64,000 bases of DNA from assembly GCA_951799445.1 (NCBI GenBank), contig OX637296.1, forward strand, positions 22,320,001 to 22,384,000. Reading direction: 5' to 3'. A model generated the notes under the pieces. It was not told where the DNA came from. It saw nothing but the letters and a program-made list of their open reading frames with translations, and did no database searches. Source of the stretch: Pseudisothecium myosuroides. Lineage: Eukaryota > Streptophyta > Bryopsida > Hypnales > Lembophyllaceae. A program made the translations under genes and the position numbers. Every line of letters begins with the position of its first letter. Within the stretch, counting starts at the first letter, position 1. Positions 22,965 through 33,116 of this stretch are shown in pieces.

Positions 22965-25450
22965 GTCCTGTGGAATGTAGGATGTGACATAGTTTTGGCT
23001 TTCTAACCAACCGAGTAGCAAAATAAGTGAACTAGAATTGAGGTCTATTCGTGGTGAGAGGAGTGGTGTTTCAGGAATGGTGTTAGCAAGAGCGATAGGA
23101 AAGAATTAAGGTACACCTCTGGCTAACACCGCTCTTAAAACTAAGCCTCCTACCCCAGGTTTGAACAATCCATCAGTTACTAAATGCCTGCGTTGCCCAA
23201 TTTGTGTCAATTACCAAATTGGCGCTAATTCCCATTGAAATGAATTTCCACTCGTACCACCTTTGCCACGAGCTAGTTAAGCTCCCTAATTCTGGACAAG
23301 GAAACTATGCCAAAATCGATGATTTGAAATGCTAAATCTGGCCGCACTAACAAAGTGGCAGCAGTTCGCTAACTTGGAGGCCTAACTCATCATTAGTTAA
23401 CTTCCGAAGAGCTAATGGGAACTTAACATCCGAGTTAGCTGAACTTAGTTGGCGAGGGCGGGGACTAAGCATACTGTATCATGGAATAGAAACTAGGAAC
23501 AAACCCCCGAACTCCAAGTTCAATTTGTTTGTCCTTAAACACCCAATACTAAACCCATGAGTAACAGTGATTTCTCCCTCCTCCAAACAGAATCTATTTA
23601 GCACTTGAGTCGCTCGAAACTTGATAAAATAGAAACTGGAATGCAACTGCTCACCTCTAGAGCTGGAAGCTCCATCCCATCCGAGCATGACAGGTTCACA
23701 GCCTGCACATTGAATTCTCAGCCTTGTCAAAACTTTCTATTGCCAAATTGAGAGATTCCCTCACTCCAAACCAAATCAGTAGCGGAGATTACAATCGTCA
23801 TATTCGTTAAAATGGCCGAAGTTCAAGAAATTGGTACTTCTGTAAACGCCCGTCTAGAAACTCAAACAAACACTAGTCCAAATCTTTAAACTCTGTGCAC
23901 ATAAGTATCATGGTCTGGACCTTAAAATCTGCACTAGGCCTAGTTTCTTGAGCCCTGTGCACTTGTATGCCATAATCTGGACCCTCAAATATGCGCTAGT
24001 CCAAATTCCGTAAACTCTCTGCGCACAAGTCCAATTTTATTAAAGCTCTGTGTGCACTAGGAGTCTAGAACCTCAAATCTACACTAATCCTGGTTTTGAG
24101 AGCTCTGTGCACTCGAATGTCGCAATTCTCGCGCCATTATAACGGATGTGAAAATTAACTGTTGTGAAAAGTAGGATCGATCGCTTGCAAAATGTGGCCA
24201 ATGGGAGGGGAACCATGCGGCAGTGGCCAGGAAAGGGTCTGTACCTGCAGAGCTCGGCAGATGATGTCAATCTCCGGAGCATACTGGACCTTCTCGGCCT
24301 TCATGACCAACTCAATGACCGCCAAGCAATCCCGCGACGTCGACTCAAACACGGGCACCGCCAGCGTGCCTCTCACGTCGCACGCCATGGCGTGCTTCAC
24401 TCGCAGATACTCGTGATCGCTGTAAAACTGCACATTCGGTGTCCACTCGGGCACTTGCTGCAAGAATACGCGCCCAGGCAAGCCCGGAAAGGCCCTCGCG
24501 CCTCCCGAGACCGCGAACACGTAATTCTCGCTAATTGTGCGGTACGTCCACATGCGATCCGTCTTGTGCTCCAGCACAAACGGCTGCTCCCGCGTCGACA
24601 GCACCAGACGGTTGTCTTCAGTTCGCACAGGCATCCACACCTGCGCCAACACATCCACACACGACCTGCCAATGAAGCGCAAAGCCTGCATCATGCGCTC
24701 CTTCAAAGTCTGGCTCGTGCCCATCACCACCAAACGCTTCCGCGAGTTTCCAGCTTTCGACCCCATCCCGTAATCGCCCTCCGCGGGGTTCGCGTAATCC
24801 TGAAGCCCCGCTGGATTGTTGTTACTCTCCAGGCCTCCTGGAAAATCTTCCTCCCGCATCCCCGGAGGCTCCCCGTAATGGTGCGCGTAGGGACCCATCC
24901 GCTGCTGATGCGCGGAGGGATCGCTGTCCGGCGCCGGCGCCGCGGGCTGCTGCGAGAGGTAAATTTTCGACATCTCCGCGAAATTGGCCCCGCTGCCGGG
25001 ACTCATGGCGACCAAGAAGCCTTCTGAAGTTGTGGGCTGGTCCGCAAGGTCAATGAGACGCGAAGGCGAGGCGTCTACATCTCCTGAGGCCACTATGGCG
25101 ACAGGAGGGCTGGCGAAGAGATGGCCAGCAGACGCAGGCGGAGACATGGCGAGCGGGGAGAAAGTACCTGGAGAGAACGAAGTCCCAGGGGAGAAGGTCG
25201 CGAACGGGAGGTTGCCGAAGTCGGCGTTGCCCACGGCCACCCAAGGCTCCCCGCTCTGATCGCACAGAGGGTCCAGATCCATTAGATCCGACAGGAGCGA
25301 GTCGTCGATGAGGAACTTGGAATCGGGGGTGCCGTTGCCGAAAGGCTGGTTCCCAGGCGAGAGTTGCTGGGTGAAAGCAAGCAAGTCGCTCGCTCGCCAT
25401 CGCGACAAGCTCGACACGGGATACCTCTCATTCGGAGACGGTATCTCCAT
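19854..25450 (-). CDS. NLP: NIN-like protein (NLP) transcription factor, RWP-RK and PB1 domains
   Basis: Coding exons on the minus strand are 25450-24245, 22817-21776 and 21136-19854, giving 1176 aa. The junctions are CTGCAG|GTACAG...CAACAG|TTTCGC (phase 0) and GGAG|GTGGGT...CCACAG|TGTGCC (phase 1). NLPs are nuclear factors that bind nitrate-responsive elements. Their N-terminal half senses nitrate in studied members. The order seen is an N-terminal region with [10 protein letters not shown], then [20 protein letters not shown] (about 407-426) and the GAF-like part with [11 protein letters not shown]. Then come the RWP-RK domain across exons 2 and 3 ([20 protein letters not shown], then [21 protein letters not shown], about 728-772), a Ser-rich linker, and a PB1 domain at about 1073-1152 with the acidic DDEEEW loop and a basic Lys in VKATF. 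Length and domain order match full NLPs and nothing is truncated. Whether it answers to nitrate is inferred from the family. Confidence 0.97.
21137..21775 (-). other. NLP intron 2
   Basis: 639 bp interrupting the RWP-RK domain after AKSIG. The donor is GTGGGT, weaker than the usual GTAAGT; the acceptor is CTCTCCACAG. The position inside the RWP-RK coding sequence is confirmed because joining restores [13 protein letters not shown]. Confidence 0.85.
22919..22964. repeat. AT dinucleotide microsatellite
   Basis: About 22 uninterrupted AT units within intron 1 of the NLP gene. Likely length-variable. Confidence 0.95.
23880..24115. repeat. Degenerate tandem repeat in NLP intron 1
   Basis: Four to five loose units built from AGTCCAAAT, CTCTGTGCAC(A/T), AAGTAT/TGCCA and GGACCTTAAAATCT words, spaced about 55-75 bp apart. 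Too diverged to give a clean period by eye. Confidence 0.5.
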
Positions 25451-26400
25451 GATACCCCTCCTTTCTCAACTCTCACACACAAACTCTCTCTCTCTCAAAC
25501 ACACACGCACACACTTCCTCTCAAACACGCAACAAACCTTACGATTCCTACAATCAAAAAAAATTCACCGCTGCAAAACGGCTAGATTCCAACTCAAATT
25601 TCACACTCTCCTTCCGTGCCGTTCCAATTCTTCTCCGGGCGTCTCTATCTCCTGCGAACTATGGCCACTTCTTCCCCCACTCCCACCAAACCCGCATTCA
25701 CGTGCCACCCTACGAGCAGCGCCGCCCGACTACCCGTTCCCGTTGCCCCATCCGCCCGCTTGTTGCCGCAACTCTTCGCCACTGTTCTTTCCAGGTTTCT
25801 CCACCCCCGTCTCCCTAATCCCACCCTTCATTCATACAAACACACACCTTGTCGTCGTCTTCGCTCTACCCACAACCTCCACTCGAACTCCCCTCTCCTC
25901 CCACTCCCCTCTCCCTCTCGTCTTCCCTCACCATCCCCTCCAAAAACCAAAACCAAAACCAAAAACCCACTCACGAGCTCCCCAGTCACGACGCAGTCGC
26001 CACAACACCAACAAGATTCATCACCAACGGTTGTGTCGTGACTCTACCCCCACCCCCAGGCTGCGAATCTTCCTTTGACTTCTCGAAACCAAATGAAAAG
26101 CTGCAGCAATCCACAATGGACAAGAACGTGGAGACCACACCGAAGCGAGCACGATGGGGTCCGTCGCGCTGCCTGAGATGAACACCACCAAGATGGCGAT
26201 GGTGGGCAGCAGGAGGATCTGGGAAGGATCTATCTCCGGAGTCCGGACGAGGACCGTGAGAGCAGCGTTGGATTCATTCGAATGATAAGGAAAAGCGGGG
26301 GTACTGGACTGGATGATGAAGTGCAAGGCAAGTGTGCCGTGGTGACGACTGACGACTGACTCAGGGCGGATGAACGTGGTGAAAGAGATAAGTCAGCCTC
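25451..26400 (-). promoter_or_regulatory. Leader and promoter region of the NLP gene
   Basis: Immediately upstream of the NLP ATG the minus strand is purine-rich, with GAGAGAGAGAGTTTGTGTG around 25470-25500 and GT-rich runs beyond. This is typical of plant GA-rich leaders and GAGA-type promoter elements. The pyrimidine-rich plus strand gives long artificial frames (25308-26181) rich in Pro, Ser and Thr, which I do not regard as genes. A separate 5' untranslated exon cannot be excluded. Confidence 0.5.
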
Positions 26401-26984
26401 ACCCCAATCCGAAGCCCGGTATCCTGTACTTCCGGTGCAGATTTTAGAACTAAAATGTGCTGAATGGGAACATGATTGTGTGTAGGCTGATTCACGTTGG
26501 GAGGTGGGCTTGGGTCCCCGGGTCCCTGGGTCCCTGCCAGTCCTCCGCCGTGAAATTATTGTTTTGGTTGTGGGCAGAAGTTACCGGAGAAAGGTCTTGA
26601 GGTGGGCGAAGGGTACTCCCAACCCTTTCTTCGGTTTTTTATAAATAAATAAATAAATAAATAAAAACTTTCTTCGTATTCTTATCTCATTGCCATTGCC
26701 ACATGTGTCCAGGGTGAGAGGTGGGGTTCTTCTTTTCGGCATTTCACCCTCCACCACCGACTCTCGAAATAGGAGGTGCCTGCTGTGGAGAAAGGAATTC
26801 CAATTGTTGGTGGCCCAATCTTTTGGGGAAATGATGGGTGGGAAATGAAGGAATATTAAAGAAATATAAAGGGGGGTGGTTTTTTGGAATCGGCATCCTA
26901 TTTGGTGGAGGAACCTACGACGGATATTTATTTTGGAGGTCTTTTGAGAGGGGGACGGCATGAACTTATCATGGTCCAGTTTTC
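26401..26984. other. Intergenic, nothing recognised
   Basis: A GGGTCCCYGGGTCC-type short repeat lies near 26512-26534 and an (AAAT)n-like run (ATAAATAAATAAATAAATAA) at 26641-26662. No gene supported. Confidence 0.45.
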
Positions 26985-27095
26985 ACATTTCCAAATTTTT
27001 TATTTTGGAATCAAATGGAAATCCATTGCAAAAATCAAAGAATACAGAATAGGCAAGCTACAGTAGAAGGCTGGACAAAAGGTGAACAAAAAACA
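26985..27095 (-). repeat. Possible LINE or SINE 3' tail
   Basis: Read on the minus strand, a segment with AGCCTTCT/GGCTTGCCTATTC leads to TTTGCAATGGATTTCCATTT and an A/T-rich tail. About 75% similar to 39580-39665 in the same orientation, and reminiscent of 40810-40985. Only 3'-terminal pieces are present. Confidence 0.35.
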
Positions 27096-28052
27096 ATTTT
27101 TTATTTTTTTTTCCATTTGAACCCGTACCTGTATTAAAGTGTTTATTTTGGATGGTGAACATAAAGTGGTGGGTGTGATGTTTTGTCTTGGTAACTTCTT
27201 GTTCATCCAAAGCAAGCTACAAAACATTGTTAACTTGTCAGATCCCTTCCCCCTGTTTTCCGCACAAATTTTATTTTGCAAATTTTGAATTCATATTTGG
27301 GATCAGAGACCCCTAATTAGATTAATGAGATCAATTAAATTTCCTGGATCAGCCCAAAATAGGGGTCTTTTTTTTACATGCACCCCCGGTAAGGCCGAGC
27401 GAGGGGGTCAATCCACCCCAATCCTTGGAGGAGGGATAATGCTTCTATTAATGTTTGGGAAGGATTTTGTTATAATCTAAATAAAAACTATTGGCTCACT
27501 GTAACTTTTGGCCAGGTTGTGTCAATACTGTGGACGAGTTTCCATGAGCTGGTGGCTAGGCATTGGGTTTGAAGAATATGGGTATTGAGTGCTACAATAA
27601 GTAGGGACTTTGAGTGGCTACAAACTTTGAAGGGTATATGACTCTAATAATAATTATAAAAGTTTAGACACTTGGGAGGGTCTCGCTTTTTGAAGGAGTT
27701 AAAAGGACCTCCGAGCCTTGGTTAATAATGTTATGTAGTATACCCTATGCCATTGCTAAAATACAATAAAATCAAAGTAAAAATAATTTTTTAATTTTTT
27801 TTAACTCATATAAACTTCAAAATTGAATATCTTTTCTACCTTGAGTTGGAAACCCATGAAACAAAGTCCGTGCACCCCTCTTCGCAGACACCTTTTTAAT
27901 GGTACCAAAAATGTGATCGAGGGATGCATGGTTCTAGAGATCTCATTATAACAAACAAACAAACAAACAAATACAAAAACAAACAAGCAAAAAAGCTTCA
28001 TTTAATGTACTACATGTTCTTTACAACTTGTATGATAAAATTGAAAAATAGT
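27096..28052. other. Intergenic, nothing recognised
   Basis: No gene. An (AAAC)n run (ACAAACAAACAAACAAAC) at 27952-27974 is the only notable simple repeat. Confidence 0.45.
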
Positions 28053-28347
28053 CATTAGATGAAATTTGAGGCAAGAAAAGGGCCGTTTCAGGCCTGTTTT
28101 CCTTGCTAAAAATAGTGATATGTTGTTAGAATATTAAGTATTTAAAAAAGAATCCAAAAATTCAAAAGAATATTAAAAACCTTTAAATTTTTTTAAGAAT
28201 TCATAATTTATTTAACTTTTAATTAAATATTATTATCTAATGCGGTAGTCTCCTAACCATGTCAGACTACTAATGTGGTGCAATTTGCACGTTCCCAACA
28301 ATTTGGGAACTCGCGGCCATTTAAAGGCCCAAAATCTCACCTAATGA
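28053..28347. mobile_element. CATTAG-ended element, 295 bp
   Basis: Inverted ends CATTAGATGAAATTTGAGGC and, in reverse complement, CATTAGGTGAGATTTTGGGC. Inside lie GGGCCGTTTCAGGCCTG near one end, an AT-rich core, and GGGAACTCGCGGCC near the other. Related copies occur at 30546-30805, 62435-62635, 63142-63429 and partly 59689-59912. No target duplication is evident. Confidence 0.75.
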
Positions 28348-28370
28348 TATTTTTATATATATATGAACGT

Positions 28371-28560
28371 GGGCAATTTCAATAAAATGGCAATATTGTT
28401 TTAAATTGGCATGAAAACAGTTCAGAACGGCCGTTCTAAATCTACACCTGTCCTAGATGGTTCAGAACGGCCGTTCTGAAATCTATACCTGTTCTAGATG
28501 GCAAAAATGGCACACCGTCAAAGTGGCACTTGGAATACGCCATTTTAATGAAATTGCCCA
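28371..28560. mobile_element. Foldback MITE, GGGCAATTTC family, 190 bp
   Basis: Inverted ends TGGGCAATTTCAATAAAATG and, in reverse complement, TGGGCAATTTCATTAAAATG. The inner AGTTCAGAACGGCCGTTCT is itself palindromic and is duplicated with the following CTAGATGG word, which makes this copy longer than the one at 17891. TGAACG and TGAACC flank the ends and may be a 5-6 bp target duplication. Confidence 0.8.
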
Positions 28561-28929
28561 TGAACCAAAAATGCGTAAAATTTAAATAAAAATTTGGGCA
28601 TTGAATAAGTAAAATCAATAACTACTTTCAACTACTTTCGTGAAAAAAATAGACGTAAACATGACTTATTGTTTAGTGTAGGCACATTTAGAAAAACATT
28701 TGGTAGGGATGTGTTGAAGTTGATTTCAATGTATAGTACCTTGAATTGAATATAAATATAATTGAACCTTAAAAGGCATAGGTTTACAACATATACGATG
28801 AACTTGATGTATGATTAAAATTAAAGTGAAGTTTGTACTTGATGTTAGGTGTAGTATGAACAAAGTTATTGTACCTTTATTGCAAACATTTATACTATTA
28901 TAGAGGAAATTAAAAGGTTCTTAATAATA

Positions 28930-29607
28930 TTCCCTTCGTCCCAAAATGATCTTCCTATTGGACAAAATGTTTTGGATTAAGGCTAAAATAACATTTTTTA
29001 AATCCATTTTGAAATGCAAGTAGAGTTTGATGCACTCCTATTGTCCTAAAAGTTTGAATTTTGGATTAGTTTTTAAAGTATAGTTTTCAAATTTTTGAAA
29101 ATGGGATTTTTTGGCCATTTTGAAGGAGCACCGCTAGCCAATCATTCCTTTGTTCTTGCTTTGTATGTTGTCCTTCCCACAATGTTGTTGTCCTTCTTGT
29201 ATTGTCTACGGCATTAGTTAAGTAGTCAACAAAAAAAACTACTTAGAGAAGATGAACAATGCATTGAGAAGAAATATTCCACATGCCACTCTACAACTTC
29301 TCTAGGTTTGATACTTTGATCCCACACAATTTTCCTCATTTTGATTTGACTTTTGATGTAATTCAGCCAATCACAAGCAATAAGCTTTTTACTAACCAAT
29401 CTCATTCCCCAAATCCCACACAACACGGAAGCTTGAGACACATGTGGATCTCACTAGATATGTTTGGATTTTTCATACCCAAATATTAAATACATCTCAC
29501 AATTTTCTTCATATTTTGTAGGCCTTTCTTCCCACATCACAAACATGAAGATCATTTTGGAACAAAATATAAAAGCCAACAAGAAGATCATTTTGGGACA
29601 AAGGGAG
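28930..29607. mobile_element. Stowaway-like MITE, 678 bp
   Basis: The left end TTCCCTTCGTCCCAAAATGA and the right end, in reverse complement, CTCCCTTTGTCCCAAAATGA extend inward through TCTTC. They are flanked by TA at 28928-28929 and 29608-29609. This CTCCCTYNGTCCCAAAAT terminus is the classical plant Stowaway signature. No transposase. Confidence 0.8.
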
Positions 29608-29609
29608 TA

Positions 29610-30545
29610 ATAGGTTAAGTGTAAAATATTCTATAATTATCAAATTTTGTATCCTTAGGCAAAAAATAAATAATTGATTTTACCATTATAGTCTTATATA
29701 TTGTTCATCAAGGCCGTTTAAGCTACATTAGTTGAAAATCTTATATTTCTAGAATTTATTTATTTATTTATTTTAAAAACTTTTAATATTTATATATTAT
29801 CTTTGTTTGTAAGGTGATTAGTTTATTAAATGTTGTAATTGTAATAGCCCAACAATTAGAGGTCATTGATAAGAAAATCATAGTTCTAAAATGAATCAAA
29901 TAGACTCTATATTCTTTTTTAATAGAAAATTTGTCTTACAATTATAATATAGATATTGTTTAACCTTGTTTAATCTAAACTTTTTAATATTTAAATGTGT
30001 TCATTAGGAAGCCCAAATATTGATGAGTGATACTGTGCTTAAGGATTGGATTTGTAAAGTCTGGTTACTTTGGTAAAACCAAGTTCTTATCAGAATTTCA
30101 TGAAATCACTTAAATTGACATAGCAATTCAGAACTTGGGATATATTAGCAATATTATCTTTATTCTTTAATCTTCGTGAGTAATCATTCAAAAATTGATG
30201 TATAATATATTTGATCTTAGACTAATAGAAAAATATCAAATCGAATATAATCGAATGTTATAATGAGTCTTTTTATTTTAATGTTTTATAAAACAAATAG
30301 AAAAATATAATTTTGTAGACAATACTAAATTTTTACCCCCACTAATAGTATAATTTAGTATATACCTTGTAGGAACTTAAAGGATGATGATTTGTAAATA
30401 TATATATATATTTATAAAAGGTAGAACAATCTGATTTTGTCAAGTACAAGTTATTGCGTTGAAGTATTTTTATTAAGGGTATAATTTTCAATTTTACACA
30501 TGCCAAAACATTGTTGTAAAGTAATAGAGTGTTAGTGAACAATAT
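29610..30545. other. AT-rich intergenic DNA, no gene seen
   Basis: Nothing beyond short chance frames and low-complexity A/T runs. Confidence 0.5.
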
Positions 30546-30805
30546 CATTAGAAGAATTTTGAGGCCTCCAAGAGACTGCGAGTTATCAGGCCCTAGGAAC
30601 TCTAGGAACGCCCCAGAAACAGTAATCTGACGTGGTCACGAGAGTGCCACGTCAGAAAAAAAAATTAAAAAAAATTAAAAATCTTTTTTCAAAATAATAA
30701 TAATAATAATAATAATTTTTAATTATTATTTTAATATTCTGACTGTTCCCAACTGCGGGAACAGCCCTGAAACGGCCCTTTGCAGGCCTCAAATTTGTTC
30801 TAATG
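30546..30805. mobile_element. CATTAG-ended element, 260 bp
   Basis: Ends CATTAGAAGAATTTTGAGGC and, in reverse complement, CATTAGAACAAATTTGAGGC. The interior carries GACGTGGTCAC...GTGCCACGTCAG (a hairpin), an (AAT)n core, and GTTCCCAACTGCGGGAAC followed by CTGAAACGGCCC. These blocks recur in order in the copies at 63142 and 59689. Confidence 0.78.
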
Positions 30806-31180
30806 TTGGTCCTTTTGAACTTACTTCAAAAGTTTACTTATGTGAATTTCTGAAGTTTCTTCATGTTTTGACTTTGAAAATTCACCATAATTACGAAAAT
30901 TATCCCAAAAATGTTTTATCTTTTTGCCAAGGAAATTTTTGGCCATTTAGAGAACAACACATAATTGAAAGTTTGCATATTTACAACATGAAGTCCTCAT
31001 AATAGGTAATTTTTTCTTTAAAAATTCTATAATATAGCATACCCCTAATAACATCACATGGACATGAGTGATGTACACAAAATTATTTAAATTTTATTCC
31101 AACAACACAACATGGATTAGATTTAATATTATGTTTTATAAATGGGATTACTTTTAAGTATCATGTCTCAATCTCCTCAA
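30806..31180. other. Intergenic, nothing recognised
   Basis: AT-rich spacer before the minisatellite; no gene. Confidence 0.45.
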
Positions 31181-31850
31181 GAAATCCATGTAGAGGGGAT
31201 GGGATAGGCTTGGTGCCAAAACCCATCCCCTAGCACTAAAAGTACATGAAATTGACAACATGTTGTAGAAATCCACGTGGGGGGAGTGGATAGGCTAGTA
31301 CCGATCCCCCAATACTGAAAGTACATGAAACTGACATCATATTATTGTAGAAATCAACATGGGGAACAAGATAGGCACCTAGCTAACAAAACCCTTCCCC
31401 TAGCATAGAAAGTACATGAAATTGACAACATGTTGTTGCAGAAATCTACGTGGAAGGAAGGGATAGGCCATATGACAAAACATATTTTCCTGTAGTGAAA
31501 GTACATAAAATTGACAAACCACTACAGTAGAAAATCCATCTTGGGGGAGGGGATAGGCCATATGACGAAACCCGTCTCCCATCACTGAAAGTACATGAAA
31601 TTGACAAACCAATACAATAGAAATCCGTGTGGAGGAAGGAGATAGGCCATATGACAAAACCATCTTCCAACATTGAAAGTACATGAAATTGACAAACCAC
31701 TACAGTAGAAATCTACGTGGGGGAGGGGATAGACCATCTGACTGAACTCGTCTTCGAACACTGAAAGTACATAAAATTGACAACCCGTTGTTGTAGAAAT
31801 TCACATGGGGGGAGGGGATGACAAAACCCATCCTCCAACACTAACCTCCT
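31181..31850. repeat. Eight-unit minisatellite, about 88-bp period
   Basis: Units beginning GAAATC(C/T)A start at 31181, 31268, 31350, 31441, 31530, 31620, 31708 and 31796. Each carries GGGATAGGC, ACAAAACCC, a C-rich block, CACTGAAAGTACATGAAATT and GACAA. Periods are 82-91 bp. The minus-strand frames of 84-94 aa are translations of this array, not genes. Confidence 0.9.
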
Positions 31851-32049
31851 ACCAAGAAATCATTTTTGCCCTGCCAATCACCTCCTTCATATTATAATTA
31901 AATTCCCCCAGGTATCTAGGGGAGAATTATACCTCCACCTGCGAGGAGGTGGACATTCAATTGGTTAACAATATTATGTATGTTTAAAAAATTAATATAA
32001 AATACAAATAAACTTCAACCTACACTAATTTAAATAATTTGCAAAGAGA

Positions 32050-32430
32050 GTGAATTTTGATACATTAATATCACACGTATCACTAGGGAAAATGAGCACT
32101 GATACCAGACTGACTACTGGCGGTAAGTTCGTTACGCCACTCTATCTTTTGGAATTGAATGGTCTCTGCCCAATTACCCTATTTCAGCCTTTGAAGGGCC
32201 AACGTGTCTCTCCTTTTTCCCCATTCCATCATTTGTATGACAGTTTGTTTGGTGACGACTTGATTTCACGTACTACTCGGTTACGAAAGTCAAAGAGTTG
32301 GTGTATTCAGATTGATGACGAGCTCTGCCTGCAAGGAGGCTTGCACGGAGTAATGGATCCACATCAGTTTGACTTGCGTGTGCTCTCTTGTGCAACAAGA
32401 AAAAAGAGAGCTCCTGGCTTGGCTTTTTAA
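32050..32430 (+). other. Unassigned open frame, 126 aa
   Basis: An open frame just outside the MULE. The predicted product matches no family I recognise and has no signal peptide, membrane segment or metal-binding pattern. It may be a pseudogene fragment or chance; I would not annotate it as a gene without a transcript. Confidence 0.15.
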
Positions 32431-32555
32431 AACTGTCGGGATTCATTTGTTTCAAGAAAAAAAGAAACTGTCGGGAATTGGACATTTAATGAAGATCAAG
32501 ACCCACTCCGTTTCATTTGTGTCAATTTTTTTTTAAATTTTTTTTTAAATTTTTT

Positions 32556-32905
32556 GACAAAAATGAAACGAGGTTTCATTGCAAGAAGTAAAAGTACAAA
32601 CCAGACAGCCACAGGTGGCCTGGCCTCGTCACTAAGGGCTCCCCACAAATGGGGGAGCGCGGCCTCTGCCCGGCGCGCCTCTGCCTGGGCAGCCTGCTGC
32701 GGCAGGCCCTGCTGCTGCGGCAAGCCCTGCTGCCTGCTGCCGTCGGGGGGCTGCGGGGACTACCATTCTTCCGATACCCTCCCTCGCGAGACCCGGGCTG
32801 CAAGACCCGGCCATGTACTCTGAGCACAGCCCTCGGGCCATTTCGGCAGGGGAGTTTACTGGGAGCATTCGGGCTCCTCCCCCCTTCTCCCCCACTTGGG
32901 ACCCC
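32556..32905 (+). repeat. Left terminal inverted repeat of the MULE
   Basis: Strongly GC-rich against an AT-rich background. The core at about 32624-32875 (TCGTCACTAAGGGCTCCCC through GGGAGCATTCGGGCT) is the close reverse complement of about 36908-37140. It has one extra CTGCTGCGGCAGG-type repeat unit relative to the other arm. The outer 70 bp differ from the right arm except for the terminal GACANAAAT. Several frames here are translated repeat. Confidence 0.88.
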
Positions 32906-33116
32906 AAAATATTCTAAGTCCTTTTTTGTTCCAAAGCCTTGTTTTCTTCTTTTTTTCTTTAATTCCTAAATTTACTTAAGACCCAAATGGGTTTATGAAG
33001 GGAACTCATAATATAGCATTATACAAAGACATACTTACATAGTGATAACAAAACCAATGCATCATACAAAGGCATATTTACAAAGTGATAACAAAATGAA
33101 ATCCAAGTCATAAACT

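Larger units (their letters stand above)
22818..24244 (-). other. NLP intron 1
   Basis: 1427 bp between ICRALQ and [10 protein letters not shown], donor GTACAG, acceptor CAACAG. It holds a perfect AT microsatellite and a stretch (23880-24110) where CTCTGTGCAC and CTGGACC(T)TAAA words recur at about 55-75 bp spacing. No gene inside. Confidence 0.8.

Noticed and set aside
25308..26181. A 256-aa plus-strand frame rich in Ser, Pro and Thr upstream of NLP.
   Set aside because: It comes from pyrimidine-rich promoter/leader sequence; no domain, and it overlaps the NLP start on the other strand.
31400..31700. Minus-strand frames of 94 and 84 aa with a repeated FYVL/HMAYP pattern, suggesting a repeat protein.
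   Set aside because: They are translations of the 88-bp minisatellite. Two overlapping frames are open at once and there is no ATG context or splice support.
32554..32969. GC-rich frames with Ala/Arg/Pro-rich products on both strands.
   Set aside because: They are the MULE inverted repeats, as the same frames recur in the other arm at 36783-37395.
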